Source: Candidatus Altarchaeota archaeon
GTDB lineage: Archaea > SpSt-1190
NCBI GenBank assembly: GCA_030590165.1
Contig: JAUUZA010000002.1
Span: forward strand, 1 to 55,466
Reading direction: 5' to 3'
Length of the DNA: 55,466 nucleotides
The notes beneath the pieces were generated by a model that was not told the origin of the DNA, did no database searches, and was given only the letters and a program-made list of their open reading frames with translations. The translations under genes and the position numbers were made by a program. How positions within the stretch are numbered: the first letter of the stretch is position 1; the number at the start of each line of letters is the position of its first letter. This document shows positions 41,123-49,176 of the stretch, one piece after another.

Positions 41123-41207
41123 GCGGGGGTGGCGGAGTCTGGCCAAACGCGCAGGACTTAGGATCCTGTCCCAAGTGGGTTCGTGTGTTCAAATCACATC
41201 CCCCGCA
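41123..41207 (+). tRNA. tRNA-Leu (UAG)
   Basis: Acceptor GCGGGGG (41123-41129) with CCCCCGC (41200-41206), discriminator A. Anticodon stem CAGGA/TCCTG with loop CTTAGGA, anticodon TAG at 41159-41161. It has a long variable arm (CCCAAGTGGG) as in leucine tRNAs, and T loop TTCAAAT. No intron, and CCA is not encoded. Confidence 0.96.
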
Positions 41208-41228
41208 AATTCCAATTAAATAAAAACC

Positions 41229-41804
41229 TTAACTTTTATTTTTAATTAATTTTAAAATTAAATTAATTGGTTCCTTCTCCTTTTCATTAATTATGACGTC
41301 TGCCCTTTTTTTATCGGGGAGAATATAACGTTTTTCACTTGGCAAAACATCTGCAACCCAATTTTTAATAATTTTATTTCTGCGTCTATCAAAACTCCAA
41401 GTATCTCTACTCAATCTACGTTCAAGTCTAACATTGGATTTTACATCAAGAAAAATTTTTAAATTCGTATTCAGCTTTGTTCGTTTATTTAGGGCCCAAA
41501 TTCCTTCCACAATAATAACTTCATTTGCAGTCACTTCCTTAAATTTTCTTGTTCCATTCTTTTTATTGTATATTGGCATGTTTACTTTTTTGTCTATTAA
41601 AATTTTTTCAATTGTTGAATGAAACAATTCCCAATTAAACACTTTTGGGTCATCATAATTTTTTCCTAAATCCAAATCAGTCCTTTCCACTTTAGTATAA
41701 AAAAAATTATCCATTTCAATAACAGTCGCATTAATCTTCTTAGCGAGTTTCTTTGCCAAAGTACTCTTTCCACTTGCAGAAGGCCCACCAATCAAAATCA
41801 ACAC
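41229..41804 (-). CDS. uridine-kinase-like P-loop nucleoside kinase
   Basis: About 191 residues from GTG at 41804 (VLILIGGPSASGKSTLAKKL), chosen because the P-loop should be near the start; the open frame to 41879 adds a hydrophobic piece unlike the family. Features: IEMDNFFYTKVERTDLDLGK, YDDPKVFNWELF, VIIVEGIWALNKR and RLERRLSRDTWSFDRR. These match uridine kinase/phosphoribulokinase-type enzymes. The exact substrate is not certain. Confidence 0.85.
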   Translation of the reverse strand: MLILIGGPSASGKSTLAKKLAKKINATVIEMDNFFYTKVERTDLDLGKNYDDPKVFNWELFHSTIEKILIDKKVNMPIYNKKNGTRKFKEVTANEVIIVEGIWALNKRTKLNTNLKIFLDVKSNVRLERRLSRDTWSFDRRRNKIIKNWVADVLPSEKRYILPDKKRADVIINEKEKEPINLILKLIKNKS

Positions 41805-41917
41805 CTTAAATCTTTTCAAGATTACTAATAAACATTTTGATATAACTTGAACAAAGAAGACCAAACTTCCTAAATTCATTTAAACTTCTAAATTTTTATT
41901 AAAATGAGACATAAAAC

Positions 41918-42682
41918 ATGGAATTCTTAAACTTTGGAAAGGGAAGACTAGCATATACGGTTTTAGGGAAGGGAAAACCATTACTTTTTATCCATGGAAT
42001 GTTTACAGATAGCAGCACAACGGAAAAATTTACTGATGAACTTTCTAAAAAATATAAAGTAATTTCAATTGATTTACCTGGCCATGGACAATCAACATAC
42101 TGGACCCCAAAACTAAAAAATGTTGTAAAAAGTTTGAAAACATTAATGGCTCATTTAAATTTACCTGAATATTATTGTATAGGTCATTCACTTGGGGCAA
42201 TGATTGCAACTACCCTCGCAATTGAAGATTCAGGTGTAAAAAAAACAGCTTTACTTGTTCCAATTACATCTAAAAAACACACCTCAAAGGTTTTCATGAA
42301 AATACTTTTTGAATGTGTTAAAGAACGAAAAGTTTCTCCTAATTATTTTTTTAGAAAAGCATACATCCAAAATATTCTGCCCTTTTATTCAGAAGAAAAA
42401 ATTGAGAACAGAGTTCAAGAAATTTTAAGACAATCAAAACAAGCCTTAGTTTCAGGCGTTCTTTGGGGTTCTCAAACCAAAGTGTCTGAAAATATTCAAA
42501 AACTTGGTGATTCTTGTTTAGTTATTGCAGGAGATCATGATATCCTAGCTCCAATGAAATTTGCTGAAGGAATTTCCACTAATCTTGAAATAATAAGAAC
42601 AAACCACTCAGATGTTGATAGGGAACATCTGAAAACTGGAAAAAATAATTTATTTGTGAAATTTTTTGAAAAAACGAATTAG
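41918..42682 (+). CDS. alpha/beta hydrolase
   Basis: 254 residues. Oxyanion region LLFIHGMFTDSST, DLPGHGQS, nucleophile elbow YCIGHSLGAMIAT (Ser), VIAGDHDILAP (Asp) and a late His (NHSDVDREHL). A cap inserted at ~140-190 includes KAYIQNILPFYSEEK. It is a cytoplasmic hydrolase or esterase of unknown substrate. It ends 50 bases before tRNA-Thr. Confidence 0.9.
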   Translation: MEFLNFGKGRLAYTVLGKGKPLLFIHGMFTDSSTTEKFTDELSKKYKVISIDLPGHGQSTYWTPKLKNVVKSLKTLMAHLNLPEYYCIGHSLGAMIATTLAIEDSGVKKTALLVPITSKKHTSKVFMKILFECVKERKVSPNYFFRKAYIQNILPFYSEEKIENRVQEILRQSKQALVSGVLWGSQTKVSENIQKLGDSCLVIAGDHDILAPMKFAEGISTNLEIIRTNHSDVDREHLKTGKNNLFVKFFEKTN

Positions 42683-42732
42683 AGAGAAAAGCTTTTTTAA
42701 GTCACAAAAAATGTTTATGAGTAAAGGTTGTT

Positions 42733-42806
42733 GCCCCAATAGCTCAGCCTGGTAGAGCGCTACCTTGGTAAGGTAGAGGTCCTGGGTTCAAGTCCCAGTT
42801 GGGGCT
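42733..42806 (+). tRNA. tRNA-Thr (GGU)
   Basis: Acceptor GCCCCAA (42733-42739) with TTGGGGC (42799-42805), discriminator T. D arm AGCTCAGCCTGGTAGAGC. Anticodon stem CTACC/GGTAG with loop TTGGTAA and anticodon GGT at 42767-42769. T arm CTGGG-TTCAAGT-CCCAG. TATA-like CTTTTTTAAG lies ~40 bases upstream. Its 3' part is repeated at 43513. Confidence 0.97.
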
Positions 42807-42808
42807 TA
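42765..42808 (+). repeat. att-like direct repeat, copy 1 (inside tRNA-Thr)
   Basis: 44 bases from the anticodon loop of tRNA-Thr through two bases past the gene. They are repeated at 43513-43556 with two C/T differences. The position is typical of tyrosine-integrase attachment sites in archaeal tRNA genes. Confidence 0.8.
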
Positions 42809-42843
42809 GAATACTTTTTTAAAATTCTAAAGTAAAGATACTA

Positions 42844-43449
42844 ATGAATATCTCAGAACTTCAAGATAAAATTGATAACATAGATCCAGAAGCAGAAAAA
42901 ATAATGGAAGACTTGGAAAAAGCATATTGCGGAGAATCTGTAAAAAACAAGGGGTATTTAGTAATTTCCAATGCCAATAAAATATTGGAATTAGACATAA
43001 ATTTTACTTATCTTTTCTCGGGAAAAGATTCCAATCTTAAACTACAAAAAATTAATTCAGATAAAGTTGCTGCAAGACCTGAAGAAATGGGTATTTTCGA
43101 CCTAGGTTATTTTATTTCAATACCAACTCAAGAATGGGCGGAAGTAAAATATGATTATGGAGACAATATGTGGAGAATAAAATCAATTGATATGAAAACA
43201 CATTATGAACCTAGAGGTACTTGGGGAAATCCTGAACTTAAACCAAATAATTATTACATAACACACGACCCTCCAAGAAAGAGTGATTCAATTTCTGAAG
43301 AAGGAAACGGTCGTGGATTAGGAAGTGGAACAAGAATTTGGTTGGGAAGTAGTCACGTTATATTGACTTATTTACTTGAAGACGCCCTAAAAGAAGAGTG
43401 GATTCAAGAACTTATTAAAAAAAACTACGACAATGTTTTTGTTAAATAG
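42844..43449 (+). CDS. hypothetical cargo protein between the two tRNA-Thr repeats
   Basis: 201 residues, not recognised. A helical N-terminus (SELQDKIDNIDPEAEKIMED) is followed by a beta-rich body (YLVISNANKILELDINFTYL, FISIPTQEWAEVKYDYGDNM, YYITHDPPRKSDS, RIWLGSSHVILTYLL) and an acidic helical end. No signal peptide. It starts 38 bases after tRNA-Thr and is the only gene between the repeats. Confidence 0.7.
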   Translation: MNISELQDKIDNIDPEAEKIMEDLEKAYCGESVKNKGYLVISNANKILELDINFTYLFSGKDSNLKLQKINSDKVAARPEEMGIFDLGYFISIPTQEWAEVKYDYGDNMWRIKSIDMKTHYEPRGTWGNPELKPNNYYITHDPPRKSDSISEEGNGRGLGSGTRIWLGSSHVILTYLLEDALKEEWIQELIKKNYDNVFVK

Positions 43450-43512
43450 TTGATAGTTTTTCTTCACTTTTTTGACTGAAATATTCCTTTTCATCATTTT
43501 TTGAAAAGTTTG

Positions 43513-43556
43513 TTGGTAAGGTAGAGGTTCTGGGTTCAAGTTCCAGTTGGGGCTTA
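43513..43556 (+). repeat. att-like direct repeat, copy 2 (tRNA-Thr 3' fragment)
   Basis: Starts TTGGTAAGGTAGAGGT and ends CAGTTGGGGCTTA. It is identical to 42765-42808 except for T instead of C at two places. It has no 5' half, so it cannot be a working tRNA. It marks the distal boundary of a 748-bp segment. Confidence 0.85.
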
Positions 43557-43625
43557 TCTATTCTATTGTATTTTTCTTGTTGATTCTTTTCGTTAAGCCT
43601 TTAAGTCTCTTTAAAAACCTTCTTT

Positions 43626-45005
43626 GTGATATCAAACTTATTAGTTTGGTTAGGCTATATAACTCTCTTCTTGCTTCTTAAAAATTTAAAAGATTTAAAA
43701 ATTAATTGGCGTATTCTATTTTTATTTTTTTCAATTGCATTAATTTTTAGACTTAGTTTGCCTAAACGATTTATTGCAATAGATGAAATGCACTATCTTT
43801 CTTCAATCGATACACTTTCCGGAAATTTCTTAAGTGGGAAATATGGTTTGTGTAATGTATATCAAGAAGGAAAGTGTGTAAGTGGTTATTCTCAGAATAC
43901 ACTTTGGTCTCCTGGTTTTTTTATTCTTGGAGCACTTTTAACTTTAATTACTCGCGATCCTTGGATTAGTACAACAATAATTAACTTAATTCTAAGTTCA
44001 CTTAGTGTTTATTTAGCATATTCCATTTCTAAAAAACTTGGAAATGTTTATTCAGGAATTGCTGCGGCAATTATGCTAATTTTATTACCAATTCACATAA
44101 AAATTTCTCAAACAGCCCTTTTTGGAATTTCCAACCTTTTTTTTCTTTTATTATTCTTTGAAATGCATTTACAAAAACAACAAAGTTCACTTCTTTCTCT
44201 CGCATACTTTACTATTATTCGACCCGAAAGTTTCATATTAACTCCCTTAATCCTGATATTAACTTGGAAAAAACTAAATAAAAAATACTTGTGGTTGTTA
44301 GTCCTTTTAATTTTATTCGTCACGATAAGGTCTTTACAACCACTTCAAAACGATATTTATTGGTCTTCCACTCTTTCATCACCTTTCTCAAACTTAATGG
44401 ATAAACTAAAATTTAATTTATCATATTTTGTCGACTCGTCATTTATTAATCCTTTAATATTGGGTCTTGCATTATTCAGTTTTAAAAAACGCAAAAAATT
44501 TACCTTACTTTTTATACTTTCTTTTCTATTATTCTCTACTTATAAAATAGGTTATTTTTATACTTTTGATGAAATATCAAAATATGCATTATTACCCTCA
44601 AGTATGTTAATATTAGTAGCAGCAGAAACCATCAATTCAAAAAATAAATTATTGTTTCTATTACCTTTTATGTTCTTTTTTGTGAATTCAATAGATTACA
44701 TAACTTTTAACACCCCCACATCACAGGTAATGGAAATATTAACTACTGAAGGAAACACAATCATTGAAGGGAAAATAATTACTAAACTGACTAATTTAGT
44801 TCACTTTGCTCTCCCAAAAACTGAGATAAATTATGAAAGATTTAAGGGGGAATCTTGGGTAATTGATTCAAACATAATAAATATACGAAAAATCAATATA
44901 CCAAAAAACTGTGAAATTATAGATTTCAAAAGTTTTAAGTTAAATTTTGAAAAATATTTGAACATTTCACACATAAATTGTAATCTTTCTTCCATAATTG
45001 AATGA
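43626..45005 (+). CDS. large multi-pass membrane protein, GT-C-like
   Basis: 459 residues from GTG with ~10-12 membrane helices. After the first helices, an outer loop has FIAIDEMHYLSSIDTLSGNF with the acidic DE-x-x-Y pattern seen in GT39/ArnT-like enzymes, then SQNTLWSPGFFILGALLTLI. It ends in a small outer domain with Cys (NCEIIDF, HINCNL). It shares size and layout with the protein at 35501-36910. Lipid-linked sugar transfer is a guess from topology. Confidence 0.6.
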   Translation: MISNLLVWLGYITLFLLLKNLKDLKINWRILFLFFSIALIFRLSLPKRFIAIDEMHYLSSIDTLSGNFLSGKYGLCNVYQEGKCVSGYSQNTLWSPGFFILGALLTLITRDPWISTTIINLILSSLSVYLAYSISKKLGNVYSGIAAAIMLILLPIHIKISQTALFGISNLFFLLLFFEMHLQKQQSSLLSLAYFTIIRPESFILTPLILILTWKKLNKKYLWLLVLLILFVTIRSLQPLQNDIYWSSTLSSPFSNLMDKLKFNLSYFVDSSFINPLILGLALFSFKKRKKFTLLFILSFLLFSTYKIGYFYTFDEISKYALLPSSMLILVAAETINSKNKLLFLLPFMFFFVNSIDYITFNTPTSQVMEILTTEGNTIIEGKIITKLTNLVHFALPKTEINYERFKGESWVIDSNIINIRKINIPKNCEIIDFKSFKLNFEKYLNISHINCNLSSIIE

Positions 45006-45032
45006 CATCTCAAATCCAGAGTAAAATTTAAA

Positions 45033-45530
45033 TTACGGCTCTCGTTCTACTTGATTTTTTTCAAACGGAAAATAATATATTGTTTTTTCTCCTTCACCAA
45101 GTTTTTCGAGTAAACCACCTTTCTCCAAGTCTTCAAGAACCCTCTGAGCTACTGAAAGAGGAATATCAAATTCACTAGCAATGGTTTCTGCACCTTGAGG
45201 ATTTCCGCGAATAAATTTCAAAACCTTCAAATGGTCCGCCGGATAATCAACAAATTTATACATAATGAATGTGCGTTTTCCTATATAATTACTCAAAAAT
45301 GCCGCAAGAGTAGCTGAAGAAGCTAAAATTCCAACCCAAATACCAAAATCAGATTTAATACTATAATCCAAACTAAAAAGAGGAAGATAAAAAGAAAGTG
45401 TTCGAAAATCAATGCCATTAAGAGTCAGAGCCCCAGAAAATACACTCCCTAAAAATGAGAGAAGAAAAAATAATATTAACCCAATAAACATTTGACTTCT
45501 AAGTGTATTCAAAATGACTTGTTTTTTCAT
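45033..45530 (-). CDS. membrane-anchored winged-helix protein
   Basis: 165 residues. Two to three N-terminal membrane helices (FIGLILFFLLSFLGSVFSGA; WVGILASSATLAAFLSNYIG) are followed by a C-terminal winged helix: HLKVLKFIRGNPQGAETIAS, IPLSVAQRVLEDLEKGGLLE, EGEKTIYYFPF. It could sense the envelope and regulate transcription from the membrane. Not assignable to a named family. Confidence 0.75.
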   Translation of the reverse strand: MKKQVILNTLRSQMFIGLILFFLLSFLGSVFSGALTLNGIDFRTLSFYLPLFSLDYSIKSDFGIWVGILASSATLAAFLSNYIGKRTFIMYKFVDYPADHLKVLKFIRGNPQGAETIASEFDIPLSVAQRVLEDLEKGGLLEKLGEGEKTIYYFPFEKNQVEREP

Positions 45531-45593
45531 GAAAATACTTTACACCCGAGTTATTATTGCTTTGCTTCTTTATTAAAACCACAAATAGAAAAA

Positions 45594-46589
45594 TTAGTAC
45601 ATCAAAGTTTCAACTTTGTGAAATTTATCTGTTTTTCTTCCTTCCCTAAAAAAATACGAATCAATCTGAGCTGGAGTAACTTTAAATTCCCCATAAAGTG
45701 AATTTAATTTATTTTCAAAATATTTTGTCGCAACAATTGTTGCAGCTCTTATCGAAATTTCAAAAAAACTATTTTGTTTCAAATTAATTCCTGAATCAAT
45801 AAGTTCACTTAACTCTTCATTATATGTTATACCCCCTTTAAGACGTAACCCAGCTGGAATTCTATAATCTGAAGCAACAGTAATTGAATTTATATTAGAC
45901 AAACCCACGCTTTTCTTAAATTTTCTTTCAAGAAGTCCCCCATAAAGTTTCAAAGCCACAAGAGTATTCCGCTTATCAAATCGAACATAAGGGCATTCAA
46001 TATAATCGCTTCCATATGATTCAGGGAATTCATAAGCTAAATTCTCAACTATTTTTTCGGCATCCCATTCACTCTCTTCAAGAAATTTTTCAAAATCTCC
46101 TTCATATTTATTATAAAGTATTTTTCCAAGCTCATTAAAATTTGAAACTCTTTGAGGTTTTAATTTCAAATGTTCTGAATTTTTCCCTCCGTTTTTTAAA
46201 AAAGAATTAAAATCCTCAAGACTCAAGTCACCCATATATTTTGCAAGATTTATTTTTTTACTTTTTTCAGAACTTCCTTTTGAACCAGTATTTATTAAAT
46301 CATTCACTAAACTCATCCAACCTTCTGCTCCTTTTTTATTTTTGTAAATCCAATGCTCATTTTCATCTAACCAAAAACAAGCATTTCCAGAATTCAAATA
46401 AAAAATATATTGCATAAACTCTTCAGATTTTTCTGGAAAGTGACCCCCCACCCATTTAGGGGTTTTTAAAATTTCATTCTCTTCTAAAATGTTCTGAGCA
46501 ATTTCATCAAGTTTTTTAAAATTCACACTTACAGCTTCTTTTCCAAAAAAATTATAATAATCCTTACATGTTTTTTCAACAGGCAACAT
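45594..46589 (-). CDS. queuosine salvage protein (DUF2419/Qng1 family)
   Basis: 331 residues, full family length. N-terminal half with HFPEKSEEFMQYIFYLNSGN and CFWLDENEHWIYK (the hallmark N-F-C/WFW region in variant form). C-terminal core has ITVASDYRIPAGLRLKGGIT, YNEELSELIDSG and FFEISIRAATIVATKYF, corresponding to the DYRVPQ...L...GvL.Y and E.EIRA blocks. Qng1 releases queuine from queuosine 5'-monophosphate or nucleoside. Archaea normally make archaeosine, so its presence is unusual. Confidence 0.82.
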   Translation of the reverse strand: MLPVEKTCKDYYNFFGKEAVSVNFKKLDEIAQNILEENEILKTPKWVGGHFPEKSEEFMQYIFYLNSGNACFWLDENEHWIYKNKKGAEGWMSLVNDLINTGSKGSSEKSKKINLAKYMGDLSLEDFNSFLKNGGKNSEHLKLKPQRVSNFNELGKILYNKYEGDFEKFLEESEWDAEKIVENLAYEFPESYGSDYIECPYVRFDKRNTLVALKLYGGLLERKFKKSVGLSNINSITVASDYRIPAGLRLKGGITYNEELSELIDSGINLKQNSFFEISIRAATIVATKYFENKLNSLYGEFKVTPAQIDSYFFREGRKTDKFHKVETLMY

Positions 46590-46668
46590 ACTTAATCTTA
46601 AACCTATTTTTCAAAACTTTATAAACTTAACTTCCCAGTACTAACCTAAAAATAATTTCACAATAAAA

Positions 46669-47217
46669 TCAATTTCTAATTGTTACCTTTTTCATTACAA
46701 TATCAACTAATGGTTTATCCTGTGCCCCCACTTCAACAGCTCCAATTGCACTCAAAACCTCTTCCCCTTTAATCAAATGACCAAATATAGAGTGATGATT
46801 GTCAAGCCAAGGAGTTGGAACTAAAGTTATAAAAAATTGACTTCCGCCAGTATTAGGACCAGCATTTGCCATTGAAAGCATTCCAGCCTTATCGTGTTTT
46901 AATTCGGGATGAAATTCATCTGAAATGGCATAACCAGGTCCGCCTGTTCCTCGGCCTTCTGGGTCTCCCCCTTGAATCATAAATTCTTTTATAACACGAT
47001 GAAAAATTATTCCGTCATAAAATCCCTTTTCAACTAAATCAATAAAATTTTTTGTCGTAATTGGTGCTCGCTCTTCAAACAATTCTATTTCCATAGTCCC
47101 ATAATTTGTTTCAATAACTGCAATTCTGTTTCCCATATTCTCTTCAAGTTTCTGATTAATTATAAATCCTGTCATTATTGCAAACAAAATACAACTTACC
47201 ACAAAAATTTTATTCAT
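46669..47217 (-). CDS. exported cyclophilin-type peptidyl-prolyl isomerase
   Basis: 182 residues. An N-terminal helix (KIFVVSCILFAIMTGFIIN) acts as anchor or signal. The cyclophilin core has FHRVIKEFMIQGGDPEGRGT, MLSMANAGPNTGGSQFFIT and WLDNHHSIFGHLIKGEEVL. The catalytic Arg of FHRV and the FFIT block are present. It is expected to help fold exported proteins outside the membrane. Confidence 0.95.
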   Translation of the reverse strand: MNKIFVVSCILFAIMTGFIINQKLEENMGNRIAVIETNYGTMEIELFEERAPITTKNFIDLVEKGFYDGIIFHRVIKEFMIQGGDPEGRGTGGPGYAISDEFHPELKHDKAGMLSMANAGPNTGGSQFFITLVPTPWLDNHHSIFGHLIKGEEVLSAIGAVEVGAQDKPLVDIVMKKVTIRN

Positions 47218-47301
47218 AATATTTTTTCAATTCTTGTTTTTTAAAGTGTTGTATTTTTTTAGAAATATAAATCTTCATAAAGAAACATTTATCAGAAGTA
47301 T

Positions 47302-48309
47302 ATGTCGGGGGAAAAAAACACAAAAAAGAAAACAGAAACTGCGGAACAAAAAGCAGCAAAAAAAGAAGCACTAAATAGAACAAGAAATTTAAAACAACTT
47401 AAAAAAAGACTTAAACGAGAGAAATTAACTTATAGTCAGATGAGTTCTTTTTTGGGTGTTAGTCAACCAAGAGTAAAGCAGTATCTTGAAATTTTAAGAG
47501 AAACCGGAGTAGAAGTACCTTTCGACAAACAAGGACGTCAACATTATTTTTGGATACCCTCCGTACCATTAAGAAGAAATAAAAAAAATGAATTTGACAT
47601 ACCTAAAGATTCACAAGGATATACTGTTCTTGGCATCATAAGTGATACACACATAGGTTCAAAATATCATAATTCCGAAGCATTAGAAAAAATGTATGAT
47701 GAGTTTGAAAGAAATAAAGTAAAATTTGTTTTAAACGCTGGAGATTTAACGGAAGGCAATGGACGACTATACCGGGGACAACTTCAAGAGGTTAGTCATT
47801 TCGGATTTGAAGCTTTAGTGAAACACACAGTAAAAACATATCCCAAAAGAAAAGGCGTCAGAACTGGAATTATTTCGGGAAATCACGACATGAGTTTTTG
47901 GAATGACGTAGGAGCTGACATTGTAAAACACATATCAAACCAAAGAGACGATTTTGATTATTTAGGACAACTTTCAGGTTGGGTTGATGTTAATTCAATT
48001 GAAATTTATATGGTACATCCAAGCGGGGGAATGCCTTATAGTAGGTCATATAAAATTCAAAAACAAATAGAACAAATGGTAACTAAACCTGATGTATTAG
48101 TAAGGGGTCACTTACATGTTTCAATGTATTTGCCATATGTAGGAGTTCAGGGAATTGAAGCCGGTTGTTTTCAAAATCAAACACCTTACTTAGAAAGAAA
48201 AGGGTTGCGTCCTGAAGTTGGTGGTTGGATAGTAAAAATAAAACAAAATGAAGTTGGCGATTTAAAGGAAGTAATTCCAATATGGAACGACTACTCCAAT
48301 TGTTTTTAA
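47302..48309 (+). CDS. winged-helix/metallophosphoesterase fusion
   Basis: 335 residues. A Lys-rich N-terminus (~1-30), a helix-turn-helix at ~40-75 (REKLTYSQMSSFLGVSQPRV), then a phosphoesterase with GIISDTHIGS, LNAGDLTEGNG, IISGNHDMSFW, VHPSGGMPYSR and LVRGHLHVSMY. All metal ligands look present. A DNA-binding domain joined to a nuclease/phosphodiesterase-like domain suggests action on nucleic acid. It has its own promoter. Confidence 0.88.
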   Translation: MSGEKNTKKKTETAEQKAAKKEALNRTRNLKQLKKRLKREKLTYSQMSSFLGVSQPRVKQYLEILRETGVEVPFDKQGRQHYFWIPSVPLRRNKKNEFDIPKDSQGYTVLGIISDTHIGSKYHNSEALEKMYDEFERNKVKFVLNAGDLTEGNGRLYRGQLQEVSHFGFEALVKHTVKTYPKRKGVRTGIISGNHDMSFWNDVGADIVKHISNQRDDFDYLGQLSGWVDVNSIEIYMVHPSGGMPYSRSYKIQKQIEQMVTKPDVLVRGHLHVSMYLPYVGVQGIEAGCFQNQTPYLERKGLRPEVGGWIVKIKQNEVGDLKEVIPIWNDYSNCF

Positions 48310-48381
48310 TAAACTGAGAGAAGTGAGGTATTAACTAAAATTAATAAAAAAAGTGTGTGAACTTTAAAAAATTAAAAAAAA

Positions 48382-48798
48382 TTAAGTATACATACTTTCA
48401 GAAAATTCACCGAGTTCTAAATCTAACTCAACTGACTTAAGAGTACAATACACATCACCCTTTACAGAAGCATAAAAACGATTCCACGTATCACACTCTT
48501 CTTCATCTCTAATACACTCTTCTTTAAACTTTAACATATCGTTATGATGAATCAAGAGCTCAGCCGTATTACTATATAATTCAATTATTACTTGCGTAGA
48601 TACTGCTTCTTCTTCCTTAAAATCTTCAGGACGTTCAAGCATCAAGGGAGATAATTTATTATGAACTTTATTTATTGCTGAAACAGCATATTTCACATTT
48701 TTATTCAAAACTTTAAGATATTCCTCTAATTGAATTTCTTTCATTTCTTTTCCCATTAATTTAGACACATATTCCTCTCTTTGTTCGAGGGTACTCAT
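48382..48798 (-). CDS. hypothetical acidic helical protein
   Basis: 138 residues with high Glu content (TLEQREEYVSKLMGKEMKEI, LERPEDFKEEEAVSTQVIIE, ECIRDEEECDTWNRFYASVK). Predicted to be a helical bundle with no membrane segment. Not recognised. Confidence 0.55.
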   Translation of the reverse strand: MSTLEQREEYVSKLMGKEMKEIQLEEYLKVLNKNVKYAVSAINKVHNKLSPLMLERPEDFKEEEAVSTQVIIELYSNTAELLIHHNDMLKFKEECIRDEEECDTWNRFYASVKGDVYCTLKSVELDLELGEFSESMYT

Positions 48799-49176
48799 AA
48801 TTATTGTATAGTTTGTGGAATTTTAAACTTATTGAAACTTTAGTTTTTTGAATAAAGTATATAAGTTAACTTAAAAAATTAACAAACTTTAAATTACTCA
48901 ACTATTTTTGCTATTGAAAAAAATCAAAAAAATGCACTCAAAAAACTCTTAGTGCAGATTTGAAGTACCCATTTGGAGTCGTACTTGCAATCAGTTCACC
49001 TTCAAACAATGAAACTTCAAATTTCATAAAAACAATGAAATCGAAGAAAAAAATATGTCTCAGTAAATTAATTAATCTGGATTTGATAGTGGAGAAACAT
49101 ACCAAATGGAGTGATGAAGTAATACCTAATGTTAAATGATGTACTCGCAAATATGTTAAGCTCAATTAAAAAATTT
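48799..49176. other. 378-base gap without a convincing gene
   Basis: A/T-rich sequence. A minus-strand frame (48938-49165) ends with a plausible peptide (MKFEVSLFEGELIASTTPNG, YFKSALRVF), but the upstream part is low-complexity and unlike its neighbours. It may be a gene remnant. No RNA gene, repeat or terminator is recognised. Confidence 0.3.

Noticed and set aside
43475-43512. TCATCAT (ATGATGA on the minus strand) before the tRNA-Thr fragment as a C/D sRNA
   Set aside because: No D box follows on that strand.
43513-43556. Second tRNA-Thr gene
   Set aside because: The acceptor 5' strand, D arm and 5' half of the anticodon stem are absent.
48938-49165. 75-residue minus-strand frame
   Set aside because: Its N-terminal part is low-complexity and only the end looks protein-like; treated as a possible remnant.
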